Made by a program: the position numbers and the translations under genes. A stretch of 64,000 nt of DNA from GWE2-51-13 sp041736705 (lineage in GTDB: Bacteria > Bacillota_I > Bacilli_A > Erysipelotrichales > Erysipelotrichaceae), in the NCBI GenBank assembly GCA_041736705.1, contig JBGSTC010000025.1, forward strand, positions 92,474-156,473, written 5' to 3'. Within the stretch, counting starts at the first letter, position 1, and each line of letters begins with the position of its first letter. Below the pieces are notes generated by a model. It searched no databases and was not told the origin of the DNA. It worked only from the letters and a program-made list of their open reading frames with translations. Below are positions 43,775 through 52,112 of the stretch, in pieces.

Positions 43775-44929
43775 TTAGTGGGTGTATTGGTAAAGCGTGT
43801 CGAACAACAATTGTTTACTCTTCGTGGATAAGGTATCCGAGAACAGTTCGTAGGTCAAACGTACGGGACGAAGACCGGTGACATAGGGGCGATAGCCCTG
43901 GGTATAGCAGATCAGGGACGCCTTCCCTTCGGGGAGGGCTTCGATGTACTCGGAGAACAGTTCGTTCTGGGCGAAGACCTGGGTATAGCCCGGAAACCGC
44001 AAACGTTGGATCTTCATCGTCTTGGGTAGAAGATGCTCGTTGGCACGTAGGCGTTCCAATACTTTGCGACCGTACTCGATGGTTTCAAGTTCACGAGGCG
44101 TCAATTCTTCTCCTTGGTTGCGTGTTTCGGGATCGATGAATTCGTGTTCCAAGGGGATCTCGACTTCGTCGAAGTCGAATTCAAAATGTTTGGGTTCGAT
44201 TTCTTCTTTCATCATCGCTTCGACTTCATCATGGAGGATGGACGCGAGGCGTCGGACTTCGTCGTAGGATTGTTCTTTACGGACGAAACGGGTGCTGACG
44301 TCGCCGTCCGCACCTTGCATGAAGGTGAAGAATTCACCGGGGCAGCTCACCGAACAGAGTTTCAGAAACATGCCGGGATATTCGGCACTGAAGAACGGGG
44401 TATAGCCATTCATGATCGTCGGATGGACGTTGTGGATGACGAAGGTGGCGATGCGGTGGTTTTCCGCATACAGCGAGAACGTTTCAAGCAGGACGAACGC
44501 ATCGTGGCCGGAGATCCGGCTCTTCCCGATCCCGTTGAACGGACGACGGCGATACGCATAGGTGATTTCGCCGACTTCATGGGGATGGACGGTATCCAGG
44601 GCTAAGCGGAACGCATCGATCAGTTGGGCGCCATAGGTTTCATCCTTGGGGTCGCCTCCGAAATGGGTGTGGGTACAGGAGATCAAGGTCGCCGTGTCTT
44701 CACCGAATTTCTCTTTTGCGATCCGTTGGAACGTATCGGATTGCGCCTCGGAAATCCCGATATTGTCAAGGGAGACGTAGATGAGGTGTTTACCTTGGTC
44801 CTTGATCAGCGCCAATCGAAGATAAAGATCATCATGGACATCCAGGATCGGTTGGACCTGCTGGATGAATCCGCATTGTTTGACCGCTTGGAGCGGGTTG
44901 ATATTGACATTGAGACTGCCGAATTCCAT
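43775..44929 (-). CDS. Neutral ceramidase-like N-terminal-domain protein
   Basis: The 384-residue protein resembles the N-terminal domain of neutral/alkaline ceramidases. Candidate zinc ligands appear in SCTHTHFGGDP near residue 78 and VIHNVHPTIMNG near 160, and QGADGDVS near 200 is a conserved block. It is half the length of a true ceramidase and lacks a signal peptide, so it is cytoplasmic and probably acts on another amide or ester. It lies between the SIS protein and IIA in locus D, which suggests a phosphorylated sugar or glycoside substrate. The start follows GGGGAG. Confidence 0.75.
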   Translation of the reverse strand: MEFGSLNVNINPLQAVKQCGFIQQVQPILDVHDDLYLRLALIKDQGKHLIYVSLDNIGISEAQSDTFQRIAKEKFGEDTATLISCTHTHFGGDPKDETYGAQLIDAFRLALDTVHPHEVGEITYAYRRRPFNGIGKSRISGHDAFVLLETFSLYAENHRIATFVIHNVHPTIMNGYTPFFSAEYPGMFLKLCSVSCPGEFFTFMQGADGDVSTRFVRKEQSYDEVRRLASILHDEVEAMMKEEIEPKHFEFDFDEVEIPLEHEFIDPETRNQGEELTPRELETIEYGRKVLERLRANEHLLPKTMKIQRLRFPGYTQVFAQNELFSEYIEALPEGKASLICYTQGYRPYVTGLRPVRLTYELFSDTLSTKSKQLLFDTLYQYTH

Positions 44930-44945
44930 GAATACTCCCCCTTTT

Positions 44946-45650
44946 CTAGATACGATTGAGACGGTCGGCGTATTGCGCCAGGTATTTGTCGTTGAATTCC
45001 GCACCGCCGTCGATGTTTTGACTCATGTAGACGGGAGGGACGAATTCTTTGGAAACCATGATCTGGATGCTTTCCAACACCGCTGCGTTCAGCATGACGG
45101 CCGCGGAGACGGACGATGTTCCGCAGACTTTGACCGGTAATCCCGGAACGTCGATCGAAGAATCGCCTTTGACGACGCGGTTGTCGAGGACGACATCCCC
45201 GAATTCCCATAGATTCTTCCCGGAACTATGTTTCGATGTCAGTTCCTTGGAAGGTTCCAACGAGGTGACGACGATGATCTTGGCACCGACTTCCTTGCAT
45301 TTGAGCGCGATTTCGATCGGCAAAGGATTGCGACCGGAATTCGAGATCAACACCACGACGTCTTCTTGACGGATGTCGCAGCGTTTAAGAAACAAGGCGC
45401 CGACGCCTTCGATGGTTTCATATAAGCCGCCTGCAGGTTCTCTGATGGCTTTGGAAGGGATCAATCCCCCTGCCCTGCCCGTGATTTCGATCGCCCCGGC
45501 AAACGAATGCCCGCTACCGAAGGCTTGCAAAATCCCGCCTTTCATGATGCTTTCAGCGATCAACTCCCCCGCCCGTGTAATGTTTTCGGATTGGGTCGCT
45601 TCGACTTCCTTCAATAACGCTTCGATGACTGTGAAATACCCGTTACGCAT
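44946..45650 (-). CDS. SIS-domain protein (locus D)
   Basis: The 234-residue single SIS protein is a paralogue of the one at 10696-11400, with the same FGSGHSFAGA, ISNSGRNPLP and MSQNIDGG segments. It probably isomerises or otherwise processes the sugar phosphate delivered by the locus D PTS. The start is the ATG after AAGGAGGG; a longer frame to 45836 would cross the stem-loop and overlap the IID gene. It lies 16 bp upstream of the ceramidase-like gene. Confidence 0.86.
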   Translation of the reverse strand: MRNGYFTVIEALLKEVEATQSENITRAGELIAESIMKGGILQAFGSGHSFAGAIEITGRAGGLIPSKAIREPAGGLYETIEGVGALFLKRCDIRQEDVVVLISNSGRNPLPIEIALKCKEVGAKIIVVTSLEPSKELTSKHSSGKNLWEFGDVVLDNRVVKGDSSIDVPGLPVKVCGTSSVSAAVMLNAAVLESIQIMVSKEFVPPVYMSQNIDGGAEFNDKYLAQYADRLNRI

Positions 45651-45677
45651 CGTTTTTCCCTCCTTAAGGAAAAGAAA

Positions 45678-45715
45678 CGGACTCCGAAAGCAGAATGCCT
45701 GCCCATCGGAGTCCG
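45678..45715 (-). repeat. Intercistronic stem-loop after PTS IID (locus D), possible leaky terminator
   Basis: A 10-bp stem (45678-45687 with 45706-45715) encloses a smaller GCAG/CTGC hairpin and is followed on the minus strand by TTTCTTTT. It lies 12 bp after the IID stop, so it could terminate part of the transcripts. Confidence 0.7.
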
Positions 45716-45727
45716 CTGTGAACACGA

Positions 45728-46531
45728 TTATTTGAAGATTAAGAACTTCGTGTAGGCACCGACGATCGCGATCAGAATGACGACGATGATCAGTTTGTTG
45801 GAATTCATGGACTTTTTGCCCAATAGCCAGTAGCATAGACCGACCAATGCGGCGGCTCCGAGTTTCGGCATGATCTTATCGGCCAAAACTTGGAAATCGA
45901 AGACGTTCGCGGCGACTTTCGCCGAACCGAACTGTACGTTGACCATCGTGGCAACCATGCCGCCGACAACCATGACGCCCAATGCGGACGCGGCTTCGGT
46001 CAAGGCTTTGAGTTGGTGCGCCATCGTGGTGACCAACTTGATCCCTTGGCTATAGCCGAGATCGAACATTTTCGGACGAAGCAGGAACAAGACGAACAGG
46101 TTCCACAGGGTCCATAATCCGATACCGAAGAAGTTTCCTTCAGCGGCGGTGGAGACGGCGATCGAACCGAAGACGGTTCCGCCGATCATTCCGAAGATCG
46201 TATCACCGATCCCGGCGAACGGTCCCATCAAGGATGTCTTGACGGCGGTCGCGGTATCGATGGCGTTTTCGCCACCCGCTTCTTCGATCGCGATGTTCAT
46301 CCCGACGATGATATCACCCATCGCAGGTTGCGTATTGAAGAATTGGCTGTGCGAATACAAAGCGTGTTTCATGGCTTCAGGTTTGTCGGAGTATAATTTC
46401 TTCATGACCGGAAGCATGGTGGTCAAGTAGCCCAAACCTTGCATACGTTCGTAGTTCCATCCGATTTGGCTGTGCCACATCCAACGGAAGTTCAGCATGC
46501 GTAATTCTTTTTTGGTGAATGTGTTACTCAT
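45728..46531 (-). CDS. PTS mannose-family EIID (locus D)
   Basis: The 267-residue IID subunit carries QFFNTQPAMGD near residue 64 and the KTSLMGPFAGIGDTI loop near 99. Three in-frame Met codons compete; the ATG at 46531 is best spaced from GGGAGGAG and overlaps the IIC stop by 8 bp. It forms the channel with IIC. Confidence 0.92.
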   Translation of the reverse strand: MSNTFTKKELRMLNFRWMWHSQIGWNYERMQGLGYLTTMLPVMKKLYSDKPEAMKHALYSHSQFFNTQPAMGDIIVGMNIAIEEAGGENAIDTATAVKTSLMGPFAGIGDTIFGMIGGTVFGSIAVSTAAEGNFFGIGLWTLWNLFVLFLLRPKMFDLGYSQGIKLVTTMAHQLKALTEAASALGVMVVGGMVATMVNVQFGSAKVAANVFDFQVLADKIMPKLGAAALVGLCYWLLGKKSMNSNKLIIVVILIAIVGAYTKFLIFK

Positions 46532-47294
46532 CGTACTCATCTCCTCCCGAAACAACGGCGACTTCTTCGGTGCGTTTCTTGAAAATCATAACCGCTGCTG
46601 CCAAACCGACCAGGGAGATCCCCAGGATAGGAATGGACAAGTAAGCTGCCAAGACGAACCCGATCAATAAGTATTGAACGTTACGGGTGGTCGGCAAGTA
46701 GCGAAGCAGGATGGTGAAACCGACGGCGGGGAGGATTCTGCCAGCAATCCTGAATCCATCGACCAACTGCGCGGGAATCGCCTTCGATAAACCTTCGACC
46801 AGTTCCGGACCGATCAAGAGGGCGAAGAAGACCGGGAGAGCTCTGGACATCGACCAAGGAATGGTACCTAGCCAGTTCATCAATTCGATTTTCTTGAAAT
46901 CACCCTTCAAAGCATAGGCGTCTGCACGGTGTTGGAACGCCGTGTTCGCGAAACGCGCCATAACGTCGAACTGGATCGTCAAGGCCGCGATCGGAACTCC
47001 GACCAACGTGATATACGTATCCGCGTTTTCCATTCCTCCGGCCAACGCAGTGACTAACATCGCCGCGGTCGTCCAGTTGGGAATCGAAGCTCCGCCATAC
47101 GTACCGATACCTAAAGCGTAGGATTGGAGGGTACCGCCGACAACGAGGCCGAGGTTGACATCACCGACGACTAAACCGGTGAAAATACCCGTCTGGATAA
47201 TTCCGTTCATACCGATGTTGAAGGATAGAGCATCCAACATGGCTACGCCGGACCAGACCGTTAACAATAAGACTTGCCAAAACTGTAGTTCCAT
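46524..47294 (-). CDS. PTS mannose-family EIIC (locus D)
   Basis: The 256-residue polytopic protein has the IIC pattern IQTGIFTGLVVGDVNLG near residue 33 and about eight membrane helices. It is the second gene of the locus D operon, 60 bp after IIB, and pairs with the IID encoded next. Confidence 0.92.
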   Translation of the reverse strand: MELQFWQVLLLTVWSGVAMLDALSFNIGMNGIIQTGIFTGLVVGDVNLGLVVGGTLQSYALGIGTYGGASIPNWTTAAMLVTALAGGMENADTYITLVGVPIAALTIQFDVMARFANTAFQHRADAYALKGDFKKIELMNWLGTIPWSMSRALPVFFALLIGPELVEGLSKAIPAQLVDGFRIAGRILPAVGFTILLRYLPTTRNVQYLLIGFVLAAYLSIPILGISLVGLAAAVMIFKKRTEEVAVVSGGDEYDE

Positions 47295-47354
47295 AATTTT
47301 CCCCTTTCTTAGGATTTTATCGATAAGTCGGTTTCTTGCCTTGATCTCTGCTGG

Positions 47355-47837
47355 CTATTTGGAGATCAACGGCATGAAATCGATCTTGTCTTCATTGGGA
47401 ACCATCTGCGCCGTGAACCGAACGCCAAGCGCGTTCAATTTCTTGAAGTTCGCGACATCTTCTTCATTCACATTGACCGAACGCTTGACTTGTTTGGTGC
47501 CAAGACCGCTGGACATGTTGCCGACATTCACTTCTTCGAAACGCCATCCCAGATCCCACATCTTCGTGCAGGTCTCCGGACCCTTCAATACGACGAAGAT
47601 ACGGTCCCCGTCATATTTGTTGGCTTTTAGATTCTCGACCGCCTTGTCGATGGACAAGATCGAAAGTTTGACGCCCGCCGGGCAGGCCATCTTCAAAGCC
47701 ATCTTCTGGACATCGTCGCGGGATGCGCTATCGTCGATGACCATGATGCGCGTCGCTTTCAAGGTGTTGGTCCAGAACGCTGCGACTTGTCCGTGGATCA
47801 AACGTTCGTCGATTCGGATGTTTACGATTTCTTGCAT
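47355..47837 (-). CDS. PTS mannose-family EIIB (locus D)
   Basis: The 160-residue cytoplasmic IIB has the active histidine in IDERLIHGQVA near residue 15. It is the first gene of the locus D operon, with a GGAGG site. Only about 42 bp separate its start from the left end of the IS30-type element, so the native promoter region has probably been cut or replaced. Confidence 0.92.
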   Translation of the reverse strand: MQEIVNIRIDERLIHGQVAAFWTNTLKATRIMVIDDSASRDDVQKMALKMACPAGVKLSILSIDKAVENLKANKYDGDRIFVVLKGPETCTKMWDLGWRFEEVNVGNMSSGLGTKQVKRSVNVNEEDVANFKKLNALGVRFTAQMVPNEDKIDFMPLISK

Positions 47838-47879
47838 GGATATTTCCTCCGTTTAGTTATACTGTAAGCCCTTTCTATA

Positions 47880-49392
47880 GTTAACATTCAAAGTGAATGC
47901 AATCAAGTTTTGCATTTACCCTGAGAACTTCATTTTCAATCTTCCAAGGAATATACTATGGCTAACCGCATCGATCGAGGAGAGATGAAAGGAGGTCTTC
48001 GTATGCATCGCCAATTGACCATCCGCGATCGTGTCATTCTTCAGTATTCGATTGAAAACGACAGTTCGGCTTCAAGCGCATCGCTCGCAGCGAAACTCAA
48101 GTGCCATCCCTCCACGGTATTCCGCGAATTGAAACGCAATCGCATCTCCACGCTTTCGAAAAAAGAACGCTTTATGAAACAACCGTCCACTGTTTGTCTG
48201 AAATTGGACCGTTTCCCGTTTGTCTGTAACCCTTGTCCGCATCGTCTCAAGTGTTCGAAAACAATCCGTATCTATGACGCTTATGAAGCGGATCGAATTG
48301 CGAATCACTCCCTGAGGCAACTTCGATCGCATCCCTATCTCGCCACACAGGACCTAAAACGGTTGAACGAGAAGATCTCGCCGCGGGTACAAAGCCATCA
48401 ATCGCTCTATCATATCTTGTCCTCCGATCCTTCGATTCCGGTCTGTGAGTCCACCTTGCGCCGATACATCGATAAGGGGTACCTGGACTGCCGGAACCTT
48501 GATTTGCCTCGTACGGTCCGCTTTCCCTACACCCCGCCTTCCAAACGACCGCCACGCAAACGCATTAATGTCTCGATTCTCGTCAATCGCACCTATCAGG
48601 ACTACATTGACTACTCTGCGACACAGTCGAGGGTCACCCTGCAACTGGATACAGTGATTGGGAAAACAACGGATACGAAGTGCCTCCTGACGCTGTATGA
48701 GCCGCTTTCCAAGTTTCAGTGGGGATATATGGTCCATCGTTCAGCCACCGATGTCAATGCGAAACTAAGCCGTCTGATCGACACTCTGATTCAGGCCAAT
48801 CATTTGTTTTTCGACTGCCTGCTGACTGACAACGGGAGCGAATTCCAGCACCTTCCCTTACTTGAAACTTCTTCTTCAGGGGAAATCCGCTTACGTGTTT
48901 TCTTCTGCGATCCCTATGCCTCGTATCAGAAAGGCGGCTGTGAACGCAATCATTCCCTCATCCGTTATCTCATCAAAAAAGGAGAAAGCCTCGATTTCGT
49001 TACCCAATCTGAAATCGATTTGGTTTTCTCCCACATCAATGCCCAGCGCCGCAAAAGTCTCGCTGGCAAATCGCCGCTTCAAGGGTTTGAAGCGCGGTTT
49101 CATTTCCACCCTTCCGTTTTCGTCGATCTCGTTCGGGTGGATGACTTCCAGATCAAACTGAAATAATCCATCGATTCAATCTCTCCCACGATGTGGTTCG
49201 ACTGCATTCAAGTTGAAAACTTACCGCGTTCAACTTCTTTTTCGTTCGAATCATGGAGACTGGATCTGTTTCCATTATAGTCCTTTTCCCTTCCTTCGAT
49301 CAAAAAAATCACCGAATTTCTTCGATGATTTCGTTTGTCTTCATTCATTTTACTTCAGTTTGAAAATCTGTGCATTTACTCTTAACATTGAC
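47880..49392 (+). mobile_element. IS30-family insertion sequence
   Basis: The element is about 1.5 kb and holds one intact transposase gene. Imperfect terminal inverted repeats can be seen: 47880-47900 and 49372-49392 match at 15 of 21 positions when one is inverted. Exact ends and any target duplication cannot be fixed by eye. It lies between the locus D PTS operon and the PPC-domain gene. Confidence 0.75.
48003..49166 (+). CDS. IS30-family transposase
   Basis: The 387-residue protein has an N-terminal helix-turn-helix (LAAKLKCHPSTVFRELKRNR), a CNPCPHRLKC cysteine cluster near residue 68 and a DDE integrase core: Asp in LQLDTVIG, Asp in LLTDNGSEF and Glu in QKGGCERNHS. No stop or frameshift is present, so it may be active. 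The start is the ATG after AAAGGAGG; an upstream in-frame ATG at 47958 is less well placed. Confidence 0.92.
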   Translation: MHRQLTIRDRVILQYSIENDSSASSASLAAKLKCHPSTVFRELKRNRISTLSKKERFMKQPSTVCLKLDRFPFVCNPCPHRLKCSKTIRIYDAYEADRIANHSLRQLRSHPYLATQDLKRLNEKISPRVQSHQSLYHILSSDPSIPVCESTLRRYIDKGYLDCRNLDLPRTVRFPYTPPSKRPPRKRINVSILVNRTYQDYIDYSATQSRVTLQLDTVIGKTTDTKCLLTLYEPLSKFQWGYMVHRSATDVNAKLSRLIDTLIQANHLFFDCLLTDNGSEFQHLPLLETSSSGEIRLRVFFCDPYASYQKGGCERNHSLIRYLIKKGESLDFVTQSEIDLVFSHINAQRRKSLAGKSPLQGFEARFHFHPSVFVDLVRVDDFQIKLK

Positions 49393-49428
49393 CTCTTTTT
49401 TGCCTGTTGAAGGATGAAAAGAAGGCGA

Positions 49429-49842
49429 TTATTCGGTGCTTTGCAGGATTTGCGAGACCGTCAGTTCATCGTATCCCGTCGAAGGATCCATGTCTCGATG
49501 AAGGTCCCATTCATCGCTGAAATCCGCGATCACGACTTCGCAGGTGGTGTGGATGAGCGTGCCGTGTTTCAAGTGCCCTCCGAAGGTCTTGTGGTGTTTG
49601 TCGATGCATAACAGGTGAAGATGGTCGCCGTCTTTACTGAGGGTTCCGCTCAGGCTGACGATTTCCATGTCTTCGTGTCTTTCGTCGATCGTCTTTCCGT
49701 CGGCGATCCGGACTACGGCGTGGCTGACGCTTCCGACCGCGCTTACGATCGCACCGGAGAGTACGTTGGCGTGAAGGCACTGCGAACGGATCTGATCTTT
49801 GAGGTCTTGTCCGGGGAGTATGCGGAATACCAAGGTTTTCAT
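49429..49842 (-). CDS. PPC-domain (DUF296) protein
   Basis: The 137-residue protein is a single PPC domain. It has an N-terminal strand with LPGQDL, the AIVSAVGSVSHAVV core near residue 31, and the GGHLKHG metal-site motif near residue 88. In plants the domain accompanies AT-hooks, while bacterial stand-alone members form trimers of unknown function and may bind a metal. It is monocistronic and lies just beyond the right end of the IS element. The role is unknown. Confidence 0.87.
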   Translation of the reverse strand: MKTLVFRILPGQDLKDQIRSQCLHANVLSGAIVSAVGSVSHAVVRIADGKTIDERHEDMEIVSLSGTLSKDGDHLHLLCIDKHHKTFGGHLKHGTLIHTTCEVVIADFSDEWDLHRDMDPSTGYDELTVSQILQSTE

Positions 49843-49875
49843 GGATTCACCTCCGACACCACTATACCATAGAAT

Positions 49876-49906
49876 AAAAAACCGTACGCTGCCAGTACGG
49901 TTTTTT
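49876..49906. terminator. Bidirectional terminator
   Basis: A 7-bp stem (49881-49887 with 49895-49901) extended by A5/T5 flanks. It lies 130 bp after the GyrI-like gene on the minus strand and probably ends that transcript. Confidence 0.8.
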
Positions 49907-50036
49907 AAAGAAATAGGACAAATGATTTTAAGGGGGAAGTGAAATTGCTGCTCTTGTTTATAGCCTTTTGACTATAGACAAAGTATAAGGGGGGAATGTG
50001 TGAAGTGTATGTAAGAATTGTGAAAGAGATGTGAAA

Positions 50037-50543
50037 CTATTTCAATGGAATCAGATAATCGAGGATGACGCTGCCGTCGCCTTTTTCTTTCGACGGGACG
50101 AAACGATCCATCGTGTAGATCTCGATTCCGCAGATTCCGGAGTAGTCCGGGGTGAGTCCGAGATCGTTGAGTTTGGTTTCGGTGAGGGTATGCGCTTCGC
50201 CGTAGATTTTGCTTTCGGGTCCTTGGACCCAGGTGACGATGGCGCGTCCTTCCGGGAAGTCGACGAAATCATATCCGAGGGTCGGCGTATCGGGTTTCAG
50301 GAATACCCCGACAAGATAGGTGAACTCCATATCTTCATTAAAGTCATACATAACGCCGACCGTTTCCGGTTTGAGGTCGTCGCAGAAGAAATCGGGATCC
50401 ATCAGTTTCTCGAACAATCCTTCCGAGAAACATTGGTCCCACAGTTTGGGGATTTCGGGGGACAAGGGCTTGACGCGTCGTGCACGTCCGATGATCTTGC
50501 ATGCCTTGTGTTGAATGATTTCATGGTGTTTGAGTTGTGTCAT
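50037..50543 (-). CDS. GyrI-like / AraC effector-binding domain protein
   Basis: The 168-residue protein is a stand-alone GyrI-like domain related to the effector-binding half of AraC/Rob and BmrR regulators. Segments such as VGVMYDFNEDMEFTYLVGV near residue 76 and the C-terminal IEIYTMDRF fit that fold. No DNA-binding domain is present. Such proteins bind or hydrolyse small toxic molecules in a few studied cases. The ATG follows GGAGGT; an upstream frame to 50585 overlaps the tRNA terminator. Confidence 0.8.
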   Translation of the reverse strand: MTQLKHHEIIQHKACKIIGRARRVKPLSPEIPKLWDQCFSEGLFEKLMDPDFFCDDLKPETVGVMYDFNEDMEFTYLVGVFLKPDTPTLGYDFVDFPEGRAIVTWVQGPESKIYGEAHTLTETKLNDLGLTPDYSGICGIEIYTMDRFVPSKEKGDGSVILDYLIPLK

Positions 50544-50576
50544 AGGGAACCTCCGATTCCATTCTACCACAAAAAG

Positions 50577-50598
50577 AAAAAACACGGTTTCCCGTGTC
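50577..50598 (-). terminator. Terminator of the tRNA operon
   Basis: A 6-bp stem (50583-50588 with 50593-50598, GAAA loop on the minus strand) is followed by TTTTT, 12 bp after the tRNA-Ala 3' end. Confidence 0.75.
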
Positions 50599-50609
50599 GT
50601 TCTTGATTT

Positions 50610-50685
50610 TGGTGGAGCTGAAGAGGCTCGAACTCTCTACCCCAACGCTGCCAGCGTTGTGCTCTACCAGATGAGCTACAGCCCC
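50610..50685 (-). tRNA. tRNA-Ala (GGC)
   Basis: The 76-nt minus-strand sequence folds as a full cloverleaf with encoded CCA. The acceptor stem GGGGCTG/CAGCTCC has one G-T pair. The anticodon loop CTGGCAG gives GGC, reading GCC and GCU. It is the last gene of a four-tRNA transcript. Confidence 0.95.
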
Positions 50686-50695
50686 AAAAATCAAA

Positions 50696-50772
50696 TGGTC
50701 GGGACGACGTGATTTGAACACGCGACCCCTTGCTCCCGAAGCAAGTGCACTACCAAGCTGTGCTACGTCCCG
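50696..50772 (-). tRNA. tRNA-Pro (CGG)
   Basis: The 77-nt cloverleaf starts with C and has the C1-G72 pair typical of bacterial tRNA-Pro. The anticodon loop TTCGGGA gives CGG, and CCA is encoded. It reads CCG codons only. Confidence 0.95.
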
Positions 50773-50781
50773 AATTTAGAA

Positions 50782-50857
50782 TGGCGCGCCCGACAGGACT
50801 CGAACCTGCAACCTTTTGAATCGGAATCAAAAACGCTATCCATTGCGCCACGGGCGC
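50782..50857 (-). tRNA. tRNA-Arg (CCG)
   Basis: The 76-nt cloverleaf has acceptor stem GCGCCCG/CGGGCGC and anticodon loop TTCCGAT, giving CCG, with encoded CCA. It reads CGG codons. Confidence 0.95.
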
Positions 50858-50880
50858 CCGAGTACTGACTTAGAAAAAAA

Positions 50881-50956
50881 TGGTGGACGCTAAGGGGCTC
50901 GAACCCCTGACCCCCTGCACGTCAAGCAGGTGCTCTCCCAGCTGAGCTAAGCGTCC
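50881..50956 (-). tRNA. tRNA-Val (GAC)
   Basis: The 76-nt cloverleaf has acceptor stem GGACGCT/AGCGTCC and anticodon loop TTGACGT, giving GAC, with encoded CCA. It is the first tRNA after the promoter. Confidence 0.95.
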
Positions 50957-50984
50957 ATCTCCATCCAATCAAGCGTGCATTGTT

Positions 50985-51013
50985 ATGTTAGCATACGCCT
51001 AAAAAAAAGGCAA
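50985..51013 (-). promoter_or_regulatory. Promoter of the tRNA operon
   Basis: On the minus strand TTGCCT (51008-51013) and TAACAT (50985-50990) are 17 bp apart, about 28 bases before tRNA-Val. The -35 lies in the arm and T-run of the preceding terminator. Confidence 0.55.
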
Positions 51014-51075
51014 GAGGAATTGACCAAGGAACGATGCAAGTGCGCATTTTTCCTGATGAATTCCCTTCTTGCCTT
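51001..51075 (-). terminator. Terminator of the diguanylate cyclase gene
   Basis: A long imperfect hairpin has a 9-bp outer stem (51007-51015 with 51067-51075) and a 6-bp inner stem (51016-51021 with 51059-51064). It is followed on the minus strand by a run of eight T. Confidence 0.75.
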
Positions 51076-51095
51076 GGTTTATCTATGTGATGGAA

Positions 51096-52082
51096 TCAGA
51101 GGTGGGCGAAGAGTTTGCGATGTTTCGCCTTGCAATCATACAAGGCTTCGTCGGCGGTCTTGATCAGTTCGTTCATCGATTTCCCGTCGTCGGGGAAAGT
51201 CGAGATCCCGTAACTGAAGGAACAGACGATTTCATGCGCCGAGACCATCAAGGGATCGTCGGTCATCTTCGCCAAGAGTTTCTGGAATTTCTCGTCGAGT
51301 TTCGACACATCGGAATGGTAGAAGATCCCGACGAACTCATCCCCGCCGAAACGTGCGATGAAGTCGCTGCTGCGGGTATTGCTTTCCAATTCCTGCGCGA
51401 TCGTTTGAAGGACGCGGTCGCCGACCAGGTGTCCGTAGGTATCGTTGATCGTCTTCAGGTTGTCCACGTCGAACATGACAAGGTTGAAGGATTCGCCATA
51501 GCGCAACGCGTGGTCGCGTACAAGGCCGAATTGGTCTTCGAAGTAGGTTCGGTTATACAAATTGGTCAATCGGTCGTAGCGGGCCAGGAACGCCTTCTCC
51601 TTGTAGGAGAGGTGGTTGGTCAGGGCGATCTCGATCGTATTCTTGATGAATTCCATCGACCGCACATCGTCTTCGTCGAAGGCATTCACGTCGATGGCGT
51701 CGATACTGATGATGCCGAAGAGGGAACCTTTGATGTTGATGGGGGCGGTGATGGTGGATTTGATGAATTTCTCTTCGCCGAAAATCGTACGGTTCATATA
51801 GTAACTGTCGATTTCAAGCAAGTCGGGGATGTTGACGATGCGGTCCATCCTTCCCTGCGTCGTGCGGTAGAGGAAGGAGTCTTCGATCGGTAGGCGGAAA
51901 TCCAGGATGTCTTCGCTGAAACCCACAAACGAAGCGACGGAGAAATGAGTGCGCTCTTTCACCAAGATCGAACCCAACGATCCATTCGACAATGCCTTGA
52001 GGGCGTTGGTGAGGATCAAGTGGAAGAACATATCCAGATCCTCGGTCTCCAAGACCGACTGCGTGACTTCCAGCATCAGCAT
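51096..52082 (-). CDS. GAF-GGDEF diguanylate cyclase (3' part of a split PAS-GAF-GGDEF gene)
   Basis: The 328-residue frame has a GAF sensor domain (about 1-150) and a GGDEF domain (about 165-325) with an intact RFGGDEF active site and the RSSD inhibitory site five residues before it, so it should make cyclic di-GMP and be feedback-inhibited. It is in the same frame as the PAS gene upstream: only one TAG (52113-52115) and ten sense codons separate them, and those codons read as a natural helical linker (EDLLRVSKLR). No ribosome site precedes the first ATG. It is best seen as the 3' part of one disrupted gene. Confidence 0.85.
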   Translation of the reverse strand: MLMLEVTQSVLETEDLDMFFHLILTNALKALSNGSLGSILVKERTHFSVASFVGFSEDILDFRLPIEDSFLYRTTQGRMDRIVNIPDLLEIDSYYMNRTIFGEEKFIKSTITAPINIKGSLFGIISIDAIDVNAFDEDDVRSMEFIKNTIEIALTNHLSYKEKAFLARYDRLTNLYNRTYFEDQFGLVRDHALRYGESFNLVMFDVDNLKTINDTYGHLVGDRVLQTIAQELESNTRSSDFIARFGGDEFVGIFYHSDVSKLDEKFQKLLAKMTDDPLMVSAHEIVCSFSYGISTFPDDGKSMNELIKTADEALYDCKAKHRKLFAHL

Positions 52083-52112
52083 CCTCAGTTTCGATACACG
52101 TAATAAATCTTC

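Noticed and set aside
43357..47837. True ceramide metabolism
   Set aside because: The ceramidase-like protein is half-length, has no export signal and lies in a PTS operon, so lipid hydrolysis is unlikely.
49167..49428. A gene in the space right of the transposase
   Set aside because: Only short frames without start signals are seen; the region holds the right end of the IS element.
51069..51893. Long plus-strand frame opposite the GGDEF gene
   Set aside because: The minus-strand frame has an intact GGDEF motif; the plus frame is a shadow with no start signal.
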